In this document: piece by piece, positions 9,487-19,922 of the stretch
Numbering within the stretch: position 1 is the first letter of the stretch
Layout of the letters: every line of letters starts with the position of its first letter
Source: Oceanobacillus neutriphilus
GTDB taxonomy: Bacteria > Bacillota > Bacilli > Bacillales > Amphibacillaceae
NCBI RefSeq assembly: GCF_014645515.1
Contig: NZ_BMLW01000002.1
Span: forward strand, 62,001-126,000
Length of the DNA stretch: 64,000 nucleotides
Reading direction: 5' to 3'
Translations under genes and position numbers: made by a program
The notes under the pieces: model-generated
Told to the model about the DNA's origin: nothing
What the model saw: the letters and a program-made list of their open reading frames with translations, nothing else
The model's database searches: none

Positions 9487-9660
9487 CATGATTGCGATTA
9501 TTCGTTCCACAAAAAAGTACCCGGGTTGCGATGACTCCTCCATTAAAGCTGTTGCTGGTCAAGGGTGTTGCCTTAATGGATTTTTATCATACTAAAAATA
9601 AAATTCTTTTTGTTTTAAGGGGCTATATGATGTTCTTATAGAAAATGGGAGGATTGCTTT

Positions 9661-10305
9661 ATGAAAGTAAGTAAAAAAGAGATTCAAACCAGTAATAATA
9701 TGATACATTACACACACATTGAAACAGGCTCCAGCACTATTTGTTTCATGTTCTCCGGGTCAGGTTATAATTATGATAAGCCTTTATTTTACTACGCCAC
9801 CATGACAATGCTGCAAAATAACATGGATATTATTCATGTTCATTATGCTTATGGAAATGATTTATTAAAAAAGCCGCTTACAGAAATAACTGAAATCATG
9901 ATGGCAGATATTCAGCCCGTTATTTCTGATGCCTTAAAAAATAATCAGTATACAGAAACAATCTTTTTAGGTAAATCACTTGGAACCATTCCAATTGCTA
10001 ATAACCTAATGAAGAGGGAGGAATTCTTAACATCAAAAATGGTATTGCTCACTCCCCTGCTAAAATATGATGCAATTTTTGATTCTATCTTAAATAGTCA
10101 ACATCAAGGTCTTCTGATTATCGGTGATAAAGATCATCACTATAATCCGATACAAATTAGCCAGTTAACAAAAACAAACCTCGAGCTTGACGTTGTACAG
10201 AATGCAAATCATTCTTTAGATATTGACACGTTTGATGCGAGTCACTCCATCACAGCATTATCAAAGGTAATAGAAAAACTTCAAGAAACTATTTGCTGTA
10301 AGTAG
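9661..10305 (+). CDS. Alpha/beta hydrolase family protein
   Basis: This is a small alpha/beta hydrolase of 214 residues. The nucleophile elbow is GKSLG (Ser about residue 106), an acid is likely in GDKDHHY (about residue 158), and the catalytic histidine is in ANHSLD (about 180). A Gly-rich FSGSGYNYD segment early in the protein would supply the oxyanion hole. There is no signal peptide, so it should act in the cytoplasm. The substrate is unknown; esterase, acyl hydrolase or peptidase activity would all fit. GGGAGGA stands before the ATG. A GAGGCTGGGAC-type hairpin follows the gene. Confidence 0.8.
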   Translation: MKVSKKEIQTSNNMIHYTHIETGSSTICFMFSGSGYNYDKPLFYYATMTMLQNNMDIIHVHYAYGNDLLKKPLTEITEIMMADIQPVISDALKNNQYTETIFLGKSLGTIPIANNLMKREEFLTSKMVLLTPLLKYDAIFDSILNSQHQGLLIIGDKDHHYNPIQISQLTKTNLELDVVQNANHSLDIDTFDASHSITALSKVIEKLQETICCK

Positions 10306-10362
10306 CAAAATATTATTACTGTATGTAATAAATTTTAAAATATAGGAGAGAAATAATTTCAT

Positions 10363-10435
10363 GAGGCTGGGACAAAACCCAGTAAAAACAGAAAAAGTGA
10401 CTTTCTACTAAGATTAAGTAGGAAGTCACTTTTTT
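10363..10435 (+). repeat. GAGGCTGGGAC-hairpin element, copy 1
   Basis: The motif GAGGCTGGGAC (10363-10373) is followed after 18 bases by a strong hairpin, AAAAAGTGACTT... paired with ...AAGTCACTTTTTT (10392-10435). It lies on the sense strand just after the hydrolase gene and should end its transcript. A second element with the same plan but a different hairpin sequence lies at 12179-12105 on the other strand. Confidence 0.6.
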
Positions 10436-10593
10436 AATTGGATGAAAAAATGTACAAAAAAGGATACCTTTTGATAAAGTTAAAGTACCACTACAAAAAC
10501 AGATTCGAGGTATACTTTTAAATATTATAACGTAAATCAAGTCGTTTTGTCATTAGATTTCGAGATGAAATTACAAGAAAATGATATACCTAA

Positions 10594-11651
<1,058 letters not shown>

Positions 11652-11688
11652 GAAGCTTAATTAAAAAAAATGTCAACTAGAGCTAAAA

Positions 11689-11880
11689 ATATTGCATCCT
11701 TACGAAAAGCTTCAAACTGTTGTGGCTAAAGGTGTCAAGGTACTTTTGGAACTGTTTCCTAATGTTTTTCTCCCCCCCTGTTAGAAGCGAGGTATTAATA
11801 CTGGGCAGGGCAAATCCTGCCCGACAAAGATGGAACTTGCGGTTTGGGACCGTAAAACCCGTCTTTGTCGTCTGCTTTTT
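11689..11880 (+). other. Structured intergenic sequence of unknown origin
   Basis: Two close hairpins stand out: GGGCAGG-gcaaat-CCTGCCC (11803-11822), directly followed by GACAAAGA...TCTTTGTC (11823-11869) with an inner CGGT-ttggg-ACCG stem. A T-run comes just after. The region upstream has no convincing gene. It might be the end of a lost mobile element (IS200/IS605 ends and their associated RNAs look like this) or a small RNA with its terminator. Neither is shown. Confidence 0.35.
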
Positions 11881-11907
11881 GATGTCCTTTTATATTCCAG
11901 TATAAAA

Positions 11908-11934
11908 ATAGACACCTCTATATGAAGTGTCTAT
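11908..11934. terminator. Symmetrical hairpin ATAGACAC / GTGTCTAT
   Basis: An 8-bp stem with an 11-base loop in the gene-free stretch after the IS30 copy. It has A-rich DNA before it and could end transcription on the minus strand. Confidence 0.4.
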
Positions 11935-12104
11935 CTATTGCATATCCATTTTTCTAATGGAATTATCTTTTATTGTTCTTCCCTCTTCTAGGATATTTCG
12001 TCGTATCAAGACTCATCCAAACGTAGTAATTTAATCTGATTTTTACACTTTTTTTAATATAAATAGAGCAATTATGAAATTCATTCACTTATAAATGATT
12101 TAAA

Positions 12105-12179
12105 AAAAGATGGATTTCACATCGAAACCCGATATGAAATCCATCTTTTCATTATTTTGGCTAGTTATGTCCCAGCCTC
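12105..12179 (-). repeat. GAGGCTGGGAC-hairpin element, copy 2
   Basis: Read on the minus strand, GAGGCTGGGAC (12179-12169) is followed after 19 bases by a perfect 15-bp hairpin stem, with a further 4-bp stem inside (12149-12105), and a run of T. It follows the small membrane protein gene that ends at 12279, so it should be its terminator. The plan is the same as at 10363-10435, while the hairpin arms have unrelated sequence. Confidence 0.6.
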
Positions 12180-12278
12180 TTTTAAATTTCTTGTACAGTT
12201 CCTTAAAAAATTCCAGAAAAGTAAAACTTATGTTTTACCAATTAGATTACAGGGTACTTATATACTATAACACTATAT

Positions 12279-12497
12279 CTAGTATCTTTTCTTAACAATC
12301 AGTATTAAAACAAAATACAGCAATATATTTATTAATACACTAAACAACAGAAAAGAAGAATCAGTTAAAAACACCGGAAAAAGAAAACCTAAAATAATTA
12401 CAAGTATCAACCCTGCTAACACTTTTTTGGAATAATAATATACTAAATATCCAACTAACAAAGCCACAATAATAGATAAAACACGAAAAAGTAACAT
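12279..12497 (-). CDS. Small membrane protein of unknown function
   Basis: This 72-residue protein is almost entirely hydrophobic, with two to three membrane segments separated by short basic turns (YYSKK, and KKRY at the end). I do not recognise a family. The start at 12497 is set by AAAGGAG about nine bases upstream; a longer frame from 12521 would contain that site. It is divergent from the secreted protein at 12582, and the two share an 84-base promoter region. Both may be part of an accessory insertion. Confidence 0.55.
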   Translation of the reverse strand: MLLFRVLSIIVALLVGYLVYYYSKKVLAGLILVIILGFLFPVFLTDSSFLLFSVLINILLYFVLILIVKKRY

Positions 12498-12581
12498 AAT
12501 ACCCCGCTCCTTTCTTATCAAATTATACTAGATATCTTGTTATAGTGAAAACTATAATAATTTATAGGAGGTTAAAGCGGT

Positions 12582-13313
12582 ATGAAAAAGTATTTTTTAT
12601 CAATCGCAACACTATTTCTTCTGTCACTAGTAATTGGTGGTGCTAACGTTATTGCTGACAACTCAGATGACATCGATTACGACCAAATCAAGGAACAAAT
12701 GAGACAAGACGGCTCTTCAGAACGTGATATTGAAAACGTCATCAAAAAATTAAAAGACGGTGAAACACTAGATTCCCAAAAACTAGAAAATGAAAACAAA
12801 GCATTTATCTCAAATGAACAAATTGAAGAACAAATGAAAGAATTTAATGCGACAGAAGAAGGAATTCAAGACCAAATAATTCGTTATGATGATGGGTCAT
12901 ACAGCAAAGTAGAATTAGAAGTATTAGATATTGAAAAAGATGAAATTGTCACACAAGATGCTAACGGTCAATTTATGACTATAAGAGCTAAAGGAGATGA
13001 CATACTAACACAAGCTGAATACACCGCTAGGCTTTATATTGATACCCATACAGGTGGAAGCAACTATATAGATAGTGTTTCCAACTATTCTATAAGAGTA
13101 AATATTGGTAACTATGAAGATCCAAATTTATTAATTTCCAGGAAAACAGAACACCGTAGTGAAGGAATATCAGCAAAATCATATTTAACATTTAAAAGAG
13201 TAGCTCCAGCCTCAGCTGTAACCTATTATTTAAGAGTGCACACAGGTGAATCAATAGGTGATCAATACGGTATTTGGGTAGACTTCAATGGTAAAGGTGG
13301 AAGCTACGAATAA
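12582..13313 (+). CDS. Secreted protein of unknown function
   Basis: A clear signal peptide (MKKYF, then a hydrophobic stretch to about residue 25, with cleavage likely near NVIA-DN) marks a 243-residue exported protein. The N-terminal half holds two related copies of a short helical unit: DQIKEQM...SERDIENVI...KDGE (about 32-62) and EQIEEQM...TEEGIQDQI...DDGS (about 79-108). The C-terminal half looks like a small beta domain rich in Y, T and G, ending in DFNGKGGSYE. No enzyme motif is visible. AGGAGG precedes the ATG. A strong symmetrical terminator follows. Confidence 0.75.
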   Translation: MKKYFLSIATLFLLSLVIGGANVIADNSDDIDYDQIKEQMRQDGSSERDIENVIKKLKDGETLDSQKLENENKAFISNEQIEEQMKEFNATEEGIQDQIIRYDDGSYSKVELEVLDIEKDEIVTQDANGQFMTIRAKGDDILTQAEYTARLYIDTHTGGSNYIDSVSNYSIRVNIGNYEDPNLLISRKTEHRSEGISAKSYLTFKRVAPASAVTYYLRVHTGESIGDQYGIWVDFNGKGGSYE

Positions 13314-13334
13314 AAATTTGAGAGTATAATTATC

Positions 13335-13389
13335 AATAAATGAGCTGTCGCAAAATGCATAACATGCATTTGATGACAGCTCATTTATT
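13335..13389 (+). terminator. Long hairpin terminator (GAGCTGTC type)
   Basis: AATAAATGAGCTGTC pairs with GACAGCTCATTTATT and the inner AAATGCAT with ATGCATTT around a 3-base loop, giving a very long, nearly perfect stem. It follows the secreted protein gene by about 20 bases. Confidence 0.7.
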
Positions 13390-13450
13390 TGATTAATGTA
13401 ACAATGCTTCAACAAATTAAGCTTATATTGTCACCCTTTAAAATAACAGG

Positions 13451-13479
13451 TTGACAATGTAGATTTATTCACTTATTCT
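13451..13479 (+). promoter_or_regulatory. Promoter of bioY
   Basis: TTGACA (13451-13456) and TATTCT (13474-13479) are 17 bases apart, about 35 bases before the start codon. Biotin transporters are usually repressed by BirA, but I could not see a matching second half of a BirA operator here. Confidence 0.6.
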
Positions 13480-13511
13480 ATTAATATTACATAAAGAAAG
13501 AGGAAATTACA

Positions 13512-14072
13512 TTGAAACTAAGAGATATGATGTTTATATCACTATTCGCAGCAATTATGGGTGTTTTAGCTATTTTCCCTCCTATTCCGGTTCCCTTTAT
13601 TCCGGTACCAATCGTAGCACAGACAATTGGCATCATGCTTGCCGGCGGTATATTAGGAGCAAAGCGGGGCGGACTCAGTATATTACTTTTCGTTTTTCTC
13701 GTTGCGGTGGGTGCACCATTATTAACTGGCGGACGCGGCGGCTTAGGTGTGCTTATTGGACCAACAGGAGGATATATTCTATCCTATCCGATTGCAGCGT
13801 GGCTTATTGGTTATTTAACAGAAAAAAGTATCCGCAGCCTGACCTATTGGAAGCTCGTATTGATCACAACCCTAGGCGGAGTCATCGTCGTTAATATTAT
13901 TGGCGTTACCTATTTATCTATTTTATCTAACCTTCCTTGGGGACCGACTGCCATTTCAGCATTGGTTTTTTTGCCGGGAGATGTTTTAAAAGCTCTTATA
14001 GCAAGTGCTGTGATTATAAAATTGAATCGGGTTTATCCGTTGATTGACAGCAGAAAGCGAAATACATATTAA
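13512..14072 (+). CDS. bioY: Biotin transporter BioY (ECF S component)
   Basis: This membrane protein of 186 residues has about six hydrophobic segments and the BioY signature of a Gly-rich region (GGRGGLGVLIGPTGGYILSYP, near residues 75-95). BioY binds biotin in the membrane and works alone or with the shared ECF energising module, which is not encoded in this window. The start is a TTG at 13512 after GAGGAAA. It gives the normal N-terminus KLRDMMFISLFAAIMGVLA; an ATG at 13527 would cut into it. It is a single gene with its own promoter. Confidence 0.9.
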   Translation: MKLRDMMFISLFAAIMGVLAIFPPIPVPFIPVPIVAQTIGIMLAGGILGAKRGGLSILLFVFLVAVGAPLLTGGRGGLGVLIGPTGGYILSYPIAAWLIGYLTEKSIRSLTYWKLVLITTLGGVIVVNIIGVTYLSILSNLPWGPTAISALVFLPGDVLKALIASAVIIKLNRVYPLIDSRKRNTY

Positions 14073-14215
14073 GTTGGTTAATCTGATAACGGGAATTACT
14101 TTCATGAATAGAGAGTAATCTTGAGAGAATATTTTATCGTGAATCAGGAAAAATGTTTTATCTGATTTAACTTCTATTTAGTCAGCTGTTTCAATCTGTA
14201 TAGAACCCCTTTCTA

Positions 14216-14236
14216 ACGGACCGTTTTGACTCCTGA
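14216..14236 (+). repeat. CGGACCGTTTTGACTCCTGA repeat, single copy
   Basis: This 20-base word is found again, reverse-complemented and perfect, at 20019-20038 inside a larger inverted-repeat element. Here only this part of the element is recognisable, between bioY and the recombinase-like gene. Confidence 0.6.
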
Positions 14237-14314
14237 AAGAAAAGTGGAAAGCGTCTCTCATTTCAGCCAATTCCCCTGGCTATTGGGTCATTCTTTTTTT
14301 AATAGATAATAACT

Positions 14315-14872
14315 TTAAACATCATCTTCCCCATCAAATGATTCCAGATAACGATATAATGTAGACTTACTTATTCCGGTTTCATTTTTAATATCGAATA
14401 ATTTAAAGCCCTCCTGATACATTGCAATCGCCTTTTTAATATTTTCATCCGCTTTTTTAGGACGGCCAATAGATTTGCCCTGCTGTTTCGCTTTATACAT
14501 CCCTTGTGTGGTAGATTGTTTGATATTATCTGATTGGAATTGAAGCATATACATCATCATATCCTGCAAATAAATGTTCAACAGTGTATCGCTTTGAATA
14601 TCCTCATTCAGAAAATGAATTTTCACATTATCTTTTTCACACACTTTTAATATTTCCATCAGGTGGTGAAATGTGTCAGCCAGAGCAATCATTTTCTCCA
14701 CCAAAATAGAATCCCCTGGTTGTATTTCCATTAAAAGCTCCTCCAGCTGATCCCGCTTTTTAGGATTTCCATGTTCCTCCTGATAAATCCGGTCACATTT
14801 ATTTCCGAGAGAATGCAGTTGATTTTTAGATTGTTTATCATTATATAACGGTCTTGTATAGCCATATATCAT
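14315..14872 (-). CDS. Serine-recombinase-like DNA-binding protein lacking the active site
   Basis: The fold follows a small serine resolvase/invertase: an N-terminal IYGYTRP start, a central LVE strand region and a C-terminal Hin-type helix-turn-helix (GRPKKAD...GISKSTLYRYLES, about residues 135-177). The active site is missing. The residue two after the conserved first Arg, where catalytic Ser10 should be, is Leu (RPL instead of RVS). The DRLxR motif carrying Arg68 and Arg71 is IALAD. It is probably a transcription factor rather than a recombinase. It is divergent from the SulP gene, with two palindromes between them. ATG 14872 is chosen for the AGGAG eight bases upstream. Confidence 0.8.
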   Translation of the reverse strand: MIYGYTRPLYNDKQSKNQLHSLGNKCDRIYQEEHGNPKKRDQLEELLMEIQPGDSILVEKMIALADTFHHLMEILKVCEKDNVKIHFLNEDIQSDTLLNIYLQDMMMYMLQFQSDNIKQSTTQGMYKAKQQGKSIGRPKKADENIKKAIAMYQEGFKLFDIKNETGISKSTLYRYLESFDGEDDV

Positions 14873-14893
14873 ATTATCCACTCCTATTATATT

Positions 14894-14917
14894 CCCTAAA
14901 GGGTTCCTTTTTAGGAA
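14894..14917. promoter_or_regulatory. Candidate operator between the recombinase-like gene and sulP
   Basis: Two adjacent palindromes, CCCT-AA-AGGG (14894-14903) and TTCCT-tttt-AGGAA (14904-14917), lie in the 90-base divergent gap. A TACAAT -10 for the SulP gene is at 14927-14932. Position suggests binding by the recombinase-like protein, regulating both sides. This is an inference. Confidence 0.4.
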
Positions 14918-14962
14918 AACTAGTGCTACAATGTGAAAAGAAATTTAGAAAAGGAGTTTATC

Positions 14963-16396
14963 ATGCAAAATTTAAAACAACAGTGGTTCAGTAATATCCG
15001 GGCTGACATCTTATCGGGTATTGTCGTTGCGCTCGCTCTTATACCTGAAGCAATAGCTTTCTCTATTATAGCAGGTGTCGATCCAATGGTCGGATTATAC
15101 ACCTCTTTTATTATTGCTGTTGTCATTTCTTTTGCCGGCGGCCGGCCGGGAATGATTTCTGCAGCCACTGGAGCGATGGCTTTACTTATGGTCCCTCTGG
15201 TCAAGGATTATGGACTTGATTATCTATTGGCAGCAACCATTTTAACAGGTATTATTCAGCTTATATTTGGTATATGCAAGGTTGCCAAAGTCATGAAATT
15301 TGTTCCAAATGCCGTTATGATTGGCTTTGTCAATGCATTAGCTATATTGATTTTCACTGCACAGCTGGAGCATTTCATCGGTATATCAACAATGACCTAT
15401 GTATTTGTTGGCATAACTTTAATTCTATTATATACCTTACCACGTTTCATCAAGGTGATTCCAGCTCCATTGATTGCCATTGTAGCATTAACATCCATTG
15501 CAATATTCAGCGGGGTAAATCTTAAAACCGTGGGAGATCTTGGAACAATTACCCAAACCTTCCCGTCCTTTTTTATTCCGGATGTACCATGGTCATTTGA
15601 AACGTTACAAATTATTCTTCCATACTCCTTATCAATGGCTATTGTAGGGCTGCTGGAAACATTACTGACCTCCCAAATTGTGGATGATATGACCGGAACA
15701 GAAAGTAATAAAAACGGAGAAGCCCGCGGCCAGGGAATTGCCAATTTTATTACCGGTTTCTTTGGCGGAATGGCAGGCTGTGCAATGATTGGCCAGTCAG
15801 TTATTAATGTGAAATCCGGTGGCCGGGGCCGTTTATCTACTTTTATTGCTGGTATCTTTTTAATGTTCCTTATTATTGTACTAGGTGATCTGGTTGTTCA
15901 AATTCCAATGCCCGTTTTAGTAGGCATTATGATTATGGTAAGTATTGGAACATTTGATTGGAGCTCCTTTAAATATTTAATGAAGGCTCCCCGGACAGAT
16001 GCACTGGTTATGCTGGCTACTGTGGTGATTGTCGTTTATACACATGACTTATCAAAAGGTGTTCTTGCCGGAGTATTATTAAGCGCCATATTCTTTGTTA
16101 TAAAAATTTCCACAGTGAAAATTTCAAACAAGGGCAATCGCTACAGTATCCATGGACAGCTCTTTTTCGCCTCCATTGATGGATTTGTTAATTACTTTAA
16201 AAAAGCTGATATACAGAGTGAGAAAATACAGATTGATTTCTCTGGCAGCCGCATTTGGGATGATTCCGGTGTTGGAGCTGTTTTAAAAGTAGTGGAACTT
16301 TTAAAAACAAAAGGGATTCAAGTTGAACTTATTGAGCTGGATACATCAAGTAAGAAAATAATGGATAAATTGAATGGTGTTTTATCATCACATTAA
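14963..16396 (+). CDS. SulP family anion transporter with STAS domain
   Basis: This inner-membrane transporter of about 477 residues has the SulP core (about 10-12 membrane segments, residues 15-380, including the early [13 protein letters not shown] and [11 protein letters not shown] motifs). A C-terminal cytoplasmic STAS domain follows (about 395-475). Members move sulfate, bicarbonate or other anions; the substrate is not fixed by sequence. AAGGAG at 14950 selects the ATG at 14963 over an upstream frame. A universal stress protein follows after 14 bases, a pairing also seen in other SulP operons. Confidence 0.9.
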   Translation: MQNLKQQWFSNIRADILSGIVVALALIPEAIAFSIIAGVDPMVGLYTSFIIAVVISFAGGRPGMISAATGAMALLMVPLVKDYGLDYLLAATILTGIIQLIFGICKVAKVMKFVPNAVMIGFVNALAILIFTAQLEHFIGISTMTYVFVGITLILLYTLPRFIKVIPAPLIAIVALTSIAIFSGVNLKTVGDLGTITQTFPSFFIPDVPWSFETLQIILPYSLSMAIVGLLETLLTSQIVDDMTGTESNKNGEARGQGIANFITGFFGGMAGCAMIGQSVINVKSGGRGRLSTFIAGIFLMFLIIVLGDLVVQIPMPVLVGIMIMVSIGTFDWSSFKYLMKAPRTDALVMLATVVIVVYTHDLSKGVLAGVLLSAIFFVIKISTVKISNKGNRYSIHGQLFFASIDGFVNYFKKADIQSEKIQIDFSGSRIWDDSGVGAVLKVVELLKTKGIQVELIELDTSSKKIMDKLNGVLSSH

Positions 16397-16410
16397 AGGA
16401 GAGATATCTC

Positions 16411-16830
16411 ATGTATAAACATATTTTACTTGCTTCGGACGGTTCAGAAAATGCAGTACGCGCAGCTAAAGAAGCGGTTAAGCTTGCTTCCTATGATAAA
16501 GAATCTATTATTGATGTCATCTATGTTATCGATTATGAAAAATCAAAAACGGATGTTCTGCACGCTAATTCCAGCGAAGCAATCGATGTGGAACGCCGCA
16601 AAAAGAATTCAAAGGTCATCCAATTTCTGCAGGAGGAAAACGCAAATTTTAAAACTACTATTCTACGTGGAAAACCTGGTCCGGAAATCGTCAGATATGC
16701 CAATGATCAGGAAGTAGATATTATTGTTATTGGCAGCCGCGGTTTAAACACACTGCAGGAAATGGTATTGGGCAGTGTAAGTCACAAAGTAATGAAGCGT
16801 GCGCATTGTCCAGCACTTATCGTGAAATAA
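16411..16830 (+). CDS. Universal stress protein, UspA family
   Basis: This single-domain UspA protein has 139 residues. The ATP-binding pattern near the C-terminus is intact (GSRGLNTLQEMVLGSVS, about 111-127, matching G-x2-G-x9-GS), as is the N-terminal LLASDGSENA strand with its conserved Asp. It is cotranscribed with the SulP transporter 14 bases upstream. It may act as a nucleotide-responsive partner of the transporter; that is inferred from the gene pair. A strong terminator follows at once. Confidence 0.9.
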   Translation: MYKHILLASDGSENAVRAAKEAVKLASYDKESIIDVIYVIDYEKSKTDVLHANSSEAIDVERRKKNSKVIQFLQEENANFKTTILRGKPGPEIVRYANDQEVDIIVIGSRGLNTLQEMVLGSVSHKVMKRAHCPALIVK

Positions 16831-16847
16831 TTGTATTGCATATTACT

Positions 16848-16900
16848 AAAAACAAAGACATTAAATCTGGGATATCCCTAATTTAATGTCCTTGTTTTTA
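16848..16900 (+). terminator. Intrinsic terminator of the sulP-usp operon
   Basis: AAAACAAaGACATTAAAT pairs with ATTTAATGTCcTTGTTTT around a 14-base loop that itself folds, followed by T-rich DNA. The rest of the 324-base gap before the ArsB-type gene holds no other feature I can name. Confidence 0.75.
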
Positions 16901-17154
16901 TTTCCACAGATTCCCTGCTGTATCCACAAAGAGCTTAAAACTGACAAATTACAAATTTAGTACTTTGAAAACCTGTAGAAATTAAATTTATGTTTGCTAT
17001 GTCGCCAGATCGGGTTATATAATCATATAGTTATCAGAAAAGCTGTCATCACTACATCTATCAATAAAATTCCCGTTTTACTTACCGGTAGAAAAAAATA
17101 GAATCAGGCGGTATCAGACTTCCTTGGAATAAAGTCAGACAAAGGAGAATCATC

Positions 17155-18453
17155 ATGACTTCAACGCTTATATTTGCACTTATTATTTTTAGCATAACAC
17201 TTATTTTCGTCATCTGGCAGCCGCGGGGTCTGAATATTGGCTGGTCTGCAGCAGGTGGAGCTGTCCTCGCCATTTTATTCGGGATTGTCGAATGGAAAGA
17301 TGTACTGGAAGTGATTGATATAACCTGGAATGCTACATTAGCCTTTGTAGCAATTATTTTAATCTCCTTAGTTTTAGATGAGATCGGCTTGTTTGAATGG
17401 TCTGCGCTGCACATGGCTAAAGCAGCCGCTGGGAATGGATTGAAGATGTTTATTTACGTCAGTATATTAGGAGCAATCATAGCGGCATTATTTGCAAACG
17501 ATGGTGCAGCTCTTATTCTGACACCAATTGTACTTGCAATGGTTCAAAACTTACATTTTAAAGCACATATGATTTTTCCATTTATAATCGCTGGAGGATT
17601 TATTGCTGATACAACATCACTCCCTTTTATTATTAGTAATCTGGTAAATATCGTATCAGCAGACTTTTTTGGAATCGGCTTTGCAGAGTATGCAGCACGG
17701 ATGATCATCCCGAATCTTTTTTCCTTCACAGCGACTATTTTAGTCCTGCTGATTTATTTTCGCAGAACAATCCCGAAACGATATGATTTATCTAAATTAA
17801 AAGAGCCCAGGGATGCCATCAAGGATATTAAAATATTTCGTTTAGCCTGGTATGTTTTGGCACTATTAATTATTGGCTATTTTACAAGTGAACTGATTCA
17901 TGTACCTGTTTCTATTATTGCCGGGCTGATCTCAGTAATTTTTATCATTTTAGCAAGACGCAGCCCGCATGTACGGGCTAAAAAAGTAATGAAGGATGCC
18001 CCATGGAATATCGTTATCTTTTCTATTGGTATGTATGTCGTTGTCTATGGTCTGGGAAATGCAGGTCTTACCTCCGCCCTCGCTACAGTAATTCAGACTG
18101 CAGCTGATCAAGGATTATTTATTGCAACCTTTGCAATGGGTTTTATTGCAGCAATCCTGTCTTCGATTATGAACAATTTACCTACTGTAATGATTGATGC
18201 GCTTGCCATTGCAGAAACCAGCACATCCGGTGCTCTGAGAGAATCTCTTATTTATGCCAATGTGATTGGATCTGATTTAGGTCCGAAGATTACTCCAATT
18301 GGTTCTCTGGCAACCTTAGTCTGGCTTCATGTATTGTCGCAAAAAGGGATAAAAATATCCTGGGGAGAGTATTTTAAAATCGGGATTATTTTAACTTTTC
18401 CTATCCTCTTTATTACTTTATTTGGACTGTACCTGACTTTATTAATTTTTTGA
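17155..18453 (+). CDS. ArsB-type arsenite/anion efflux permease
   Basis: This 432-residue membrane protein has about twelve segments and the ArsB/ion-transporter superfamily pattern: the [15 protein letters not shown] loop (about residues 104-118), [24 protein letters not shown] in the first half, and the repeat-like [11 protein letters not shown] and [20 protein letters not shown] in the second. ArsB extrudes arsenite or antimonite using the proton gradient. No arsR or arsC is next to it, so control and true substrate are uncertain. AAAGGAG precedes the ATG. Confidence 0.85.
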   Translation: MTSTLIFALIIFSITLIFVIWQPRGLNIGWSAAGGAVLAILFGIVEWKDVLEVIDITWNATLAFVAIILISLVLDEIGLFEWSALHMAKAAAGNGLKMFIYVSILGAIIAALFANDGAALILTPIVLAMVQNLHFKAHMIFPFIIAGGFIADTTSLPFIISNLVNIVSADFFGIGFAEYAARMIIPNLFSFTATILVLLIYFRRTIPKRYDLSKLKEPRDAIKDIKIFRLAWYVLALLIIGYFTSELIHVPVSIIAGLISVIFIILARRSPHVRAKKVMKDAPWNIVIFSIGMYVVVYGLGNAGLTSALATVIQTAADQGLFIATFAMGFIAAILSSIMNNLPTVMIDALAIAETSTSGALRESLIYANVIGSDLGPKITPIGSLATLVWLHVLSQKGIKISWGEYFKIGIILTFPILFITLFGLYLTLLIF

Positions 18454-18519
18454 GCACACAATAAAACTTGAGCAGTAAGCGCAAGCCATTCAATTAATGG
18501 ACTAAATTAACATTACGAA

Positions 18520-18552
18520 AAAGAACCAACTCTAAATTAGAATTGGTTCTTT
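18520..18552. terminator. Shared terminator between arsB-type gene and ctaB
   Basis: AAAGAACCAAcTCTAA pairs with TTAGAATTGGTTCTTT, with A-runs and T-runs on the proper sides for use in both directions by the convergent genes. Confidence 0.75.
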
Positions 18553-18583
18553 CCTATTCGTCGATACAATTTTCTGTATCACC

Positions 18584-19501
18584 CTACAATTTAAAAATAA
18601 TCCCCATCAGTGAATAAATAATCACCGTTGAAAAAACAATAGTCATATGAATTAAGGAATAAATAAACATCGATTTGGCCCATTTTTCCGGATCCATTCG
18701 GTTATAACCGAAGATGCTTAGAATAAGCCATCCAAGACTCATGATAAGAGATACAAGCATAAGCCCGACACTTAATGAGCTTAATAAAAAACTGATGCCA
18801 AACATAATAATCAAATAAATATTTGTCTGGATATAGGTCCGTCTGACTCCTTTTACAACAGGAAGCATTGGAATTCCAGCTGCTTGATATTCCTCATGTC
18901 TCCGAATCGCAATGGAATAAAAATGCGGCATCTGCCAAATAACTGCAATTATAAATAAGCCTAAAATCGCTGGATGTGTAATATCCGGGTACATCGATGC
19001 CCAACCGATTAAAGGAGGCATTGCTCCAGAAATGCTGCCTATTTCCGTATTAAATACCGTTCTCCGCTTGCTCCACATGGTATAAGGAACAACATAAAAA
19101 AACAGCCCTAGAAATCCCAGCAGCCCTGCTAGTGGTGTTGCCAGTGAAAGCAGGATAATTCCTGCCGCTGCCATGACTATTCCCAGCCACAATACAGTCG
19201 CCGGTCTGATTTCTCCCGTAACAGTCGGTCTCCCCTGCGTTCTTTTCATGATCGCATCAATATCGCGATCATATAAATTATTAAAAGCTCCCGCTGCTCC
19301 TATCACGAAAATAGAGCCTAAAAAAGCAAACAGGATTTCCGGCAGCTTCTCCAAAATACCAATATGGTATGTGTATAAAGATAGTGTTAATCCTGCAAAC
19401 ATCGGTATCAGGTTGGAACGGATAATTCCTGTTTTCACTGTTTGCGAAAGAATTTTTAATAAGGGCATATTTTGTTTTTGCCCATTCGATGCTTCTGCCA
19501 T
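18584..19501 (-). CDS. ctaB: Protohaem IX farnesyltransferase CtaB (haem O synthase)
   Basis: CtaB attaches a farnesyl group to haem B to make haem O, needed for haem-copper terminal oxidases. The 305-residue protein has about nine membrane segments and the UbiA-family diphosphate-binding motif NNLYDRDIDAIMKRTQGRP (about residues 74-92), plus the second motif YTMWSKRRTVFNTEIGS. It stands alone here; ctaA and the oxidase genes are not nearby in this window. The first ATG is rather far from GGGAG upstream, so the exact start is less sure. It implies an aerobic respiratory chain. Confidence 0.95.
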   Translation of the reverse strand: MAEASNGQKQNMPLLKILSQTVKTGIIRSNLIPMFAGLTLSLYTYHIGILEKLPEILFAFLGSIFVIGAAGAFNNLYDRDIDAIMKRTQGRPTVTGEIRPATVLWLGIVMAAAGIILLSLATPLAGLLGFLGLFFYVVPYTMWSKRRTVFNTEIGSISGAMPPLIGWASMYPDITHPAILGLFIIAVIWQMPHFYSIAIRRHEEYQAAGIPMLPVVKGVRRTYIQTNIYLIIMFGISFLLSSLSVGLMLVSLIMSLGWLILSIFGYNRMDPEKWAKSMFIYSLIHMTIVFSTVIIYSLMGIIFKL

Positions 19502-19922
19502 TTCTGATCTAATCTCCCTTTTACCTATCTATATCAAATATAATACATGCAATAAATACAATTAATTTTAAGCACTAAGAAAAATATATACCATACACTA
19601 CTTTAATTCCAGTTAATTTGCTTATACAGAAGGTTTTATCAAGTGAAATTGTGAACATTAGAAGAACGCGTTTTCGCAATTTTAGAATATTAGAGTTTAC
19701 ATTGCTGCTGTGCCAGAGTTTTTCTTTTTCTATAACGAAAAAGAAATCCATGCAGCTTTTAAAGATACACGGATTAAAAAATTAAATGTTATTTACTCAA
19801 ATTTCGCACCTAAAAAAATAACTTGCTTATCATAGAGACAGGTGTTGATTGTTTCTTCCATCTATCTCTTGTTAAAGCATAAACTCTAGCTAGAAAGAAG
19901 ATAACGTGTAAGGCCCCGCTGC

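Noticed and set aside
13430-13511. BirA operator before bioY
   Set aside because: GTTGACA could be one half of the site, but no matching second half was found at the usual distance.
16831-17154. Possible riboswitch before the ArsB-type gene
   Set aside because: Beyond the upstream terminator I could not match any known riboswitch core, and no terminator lies just before the gene.
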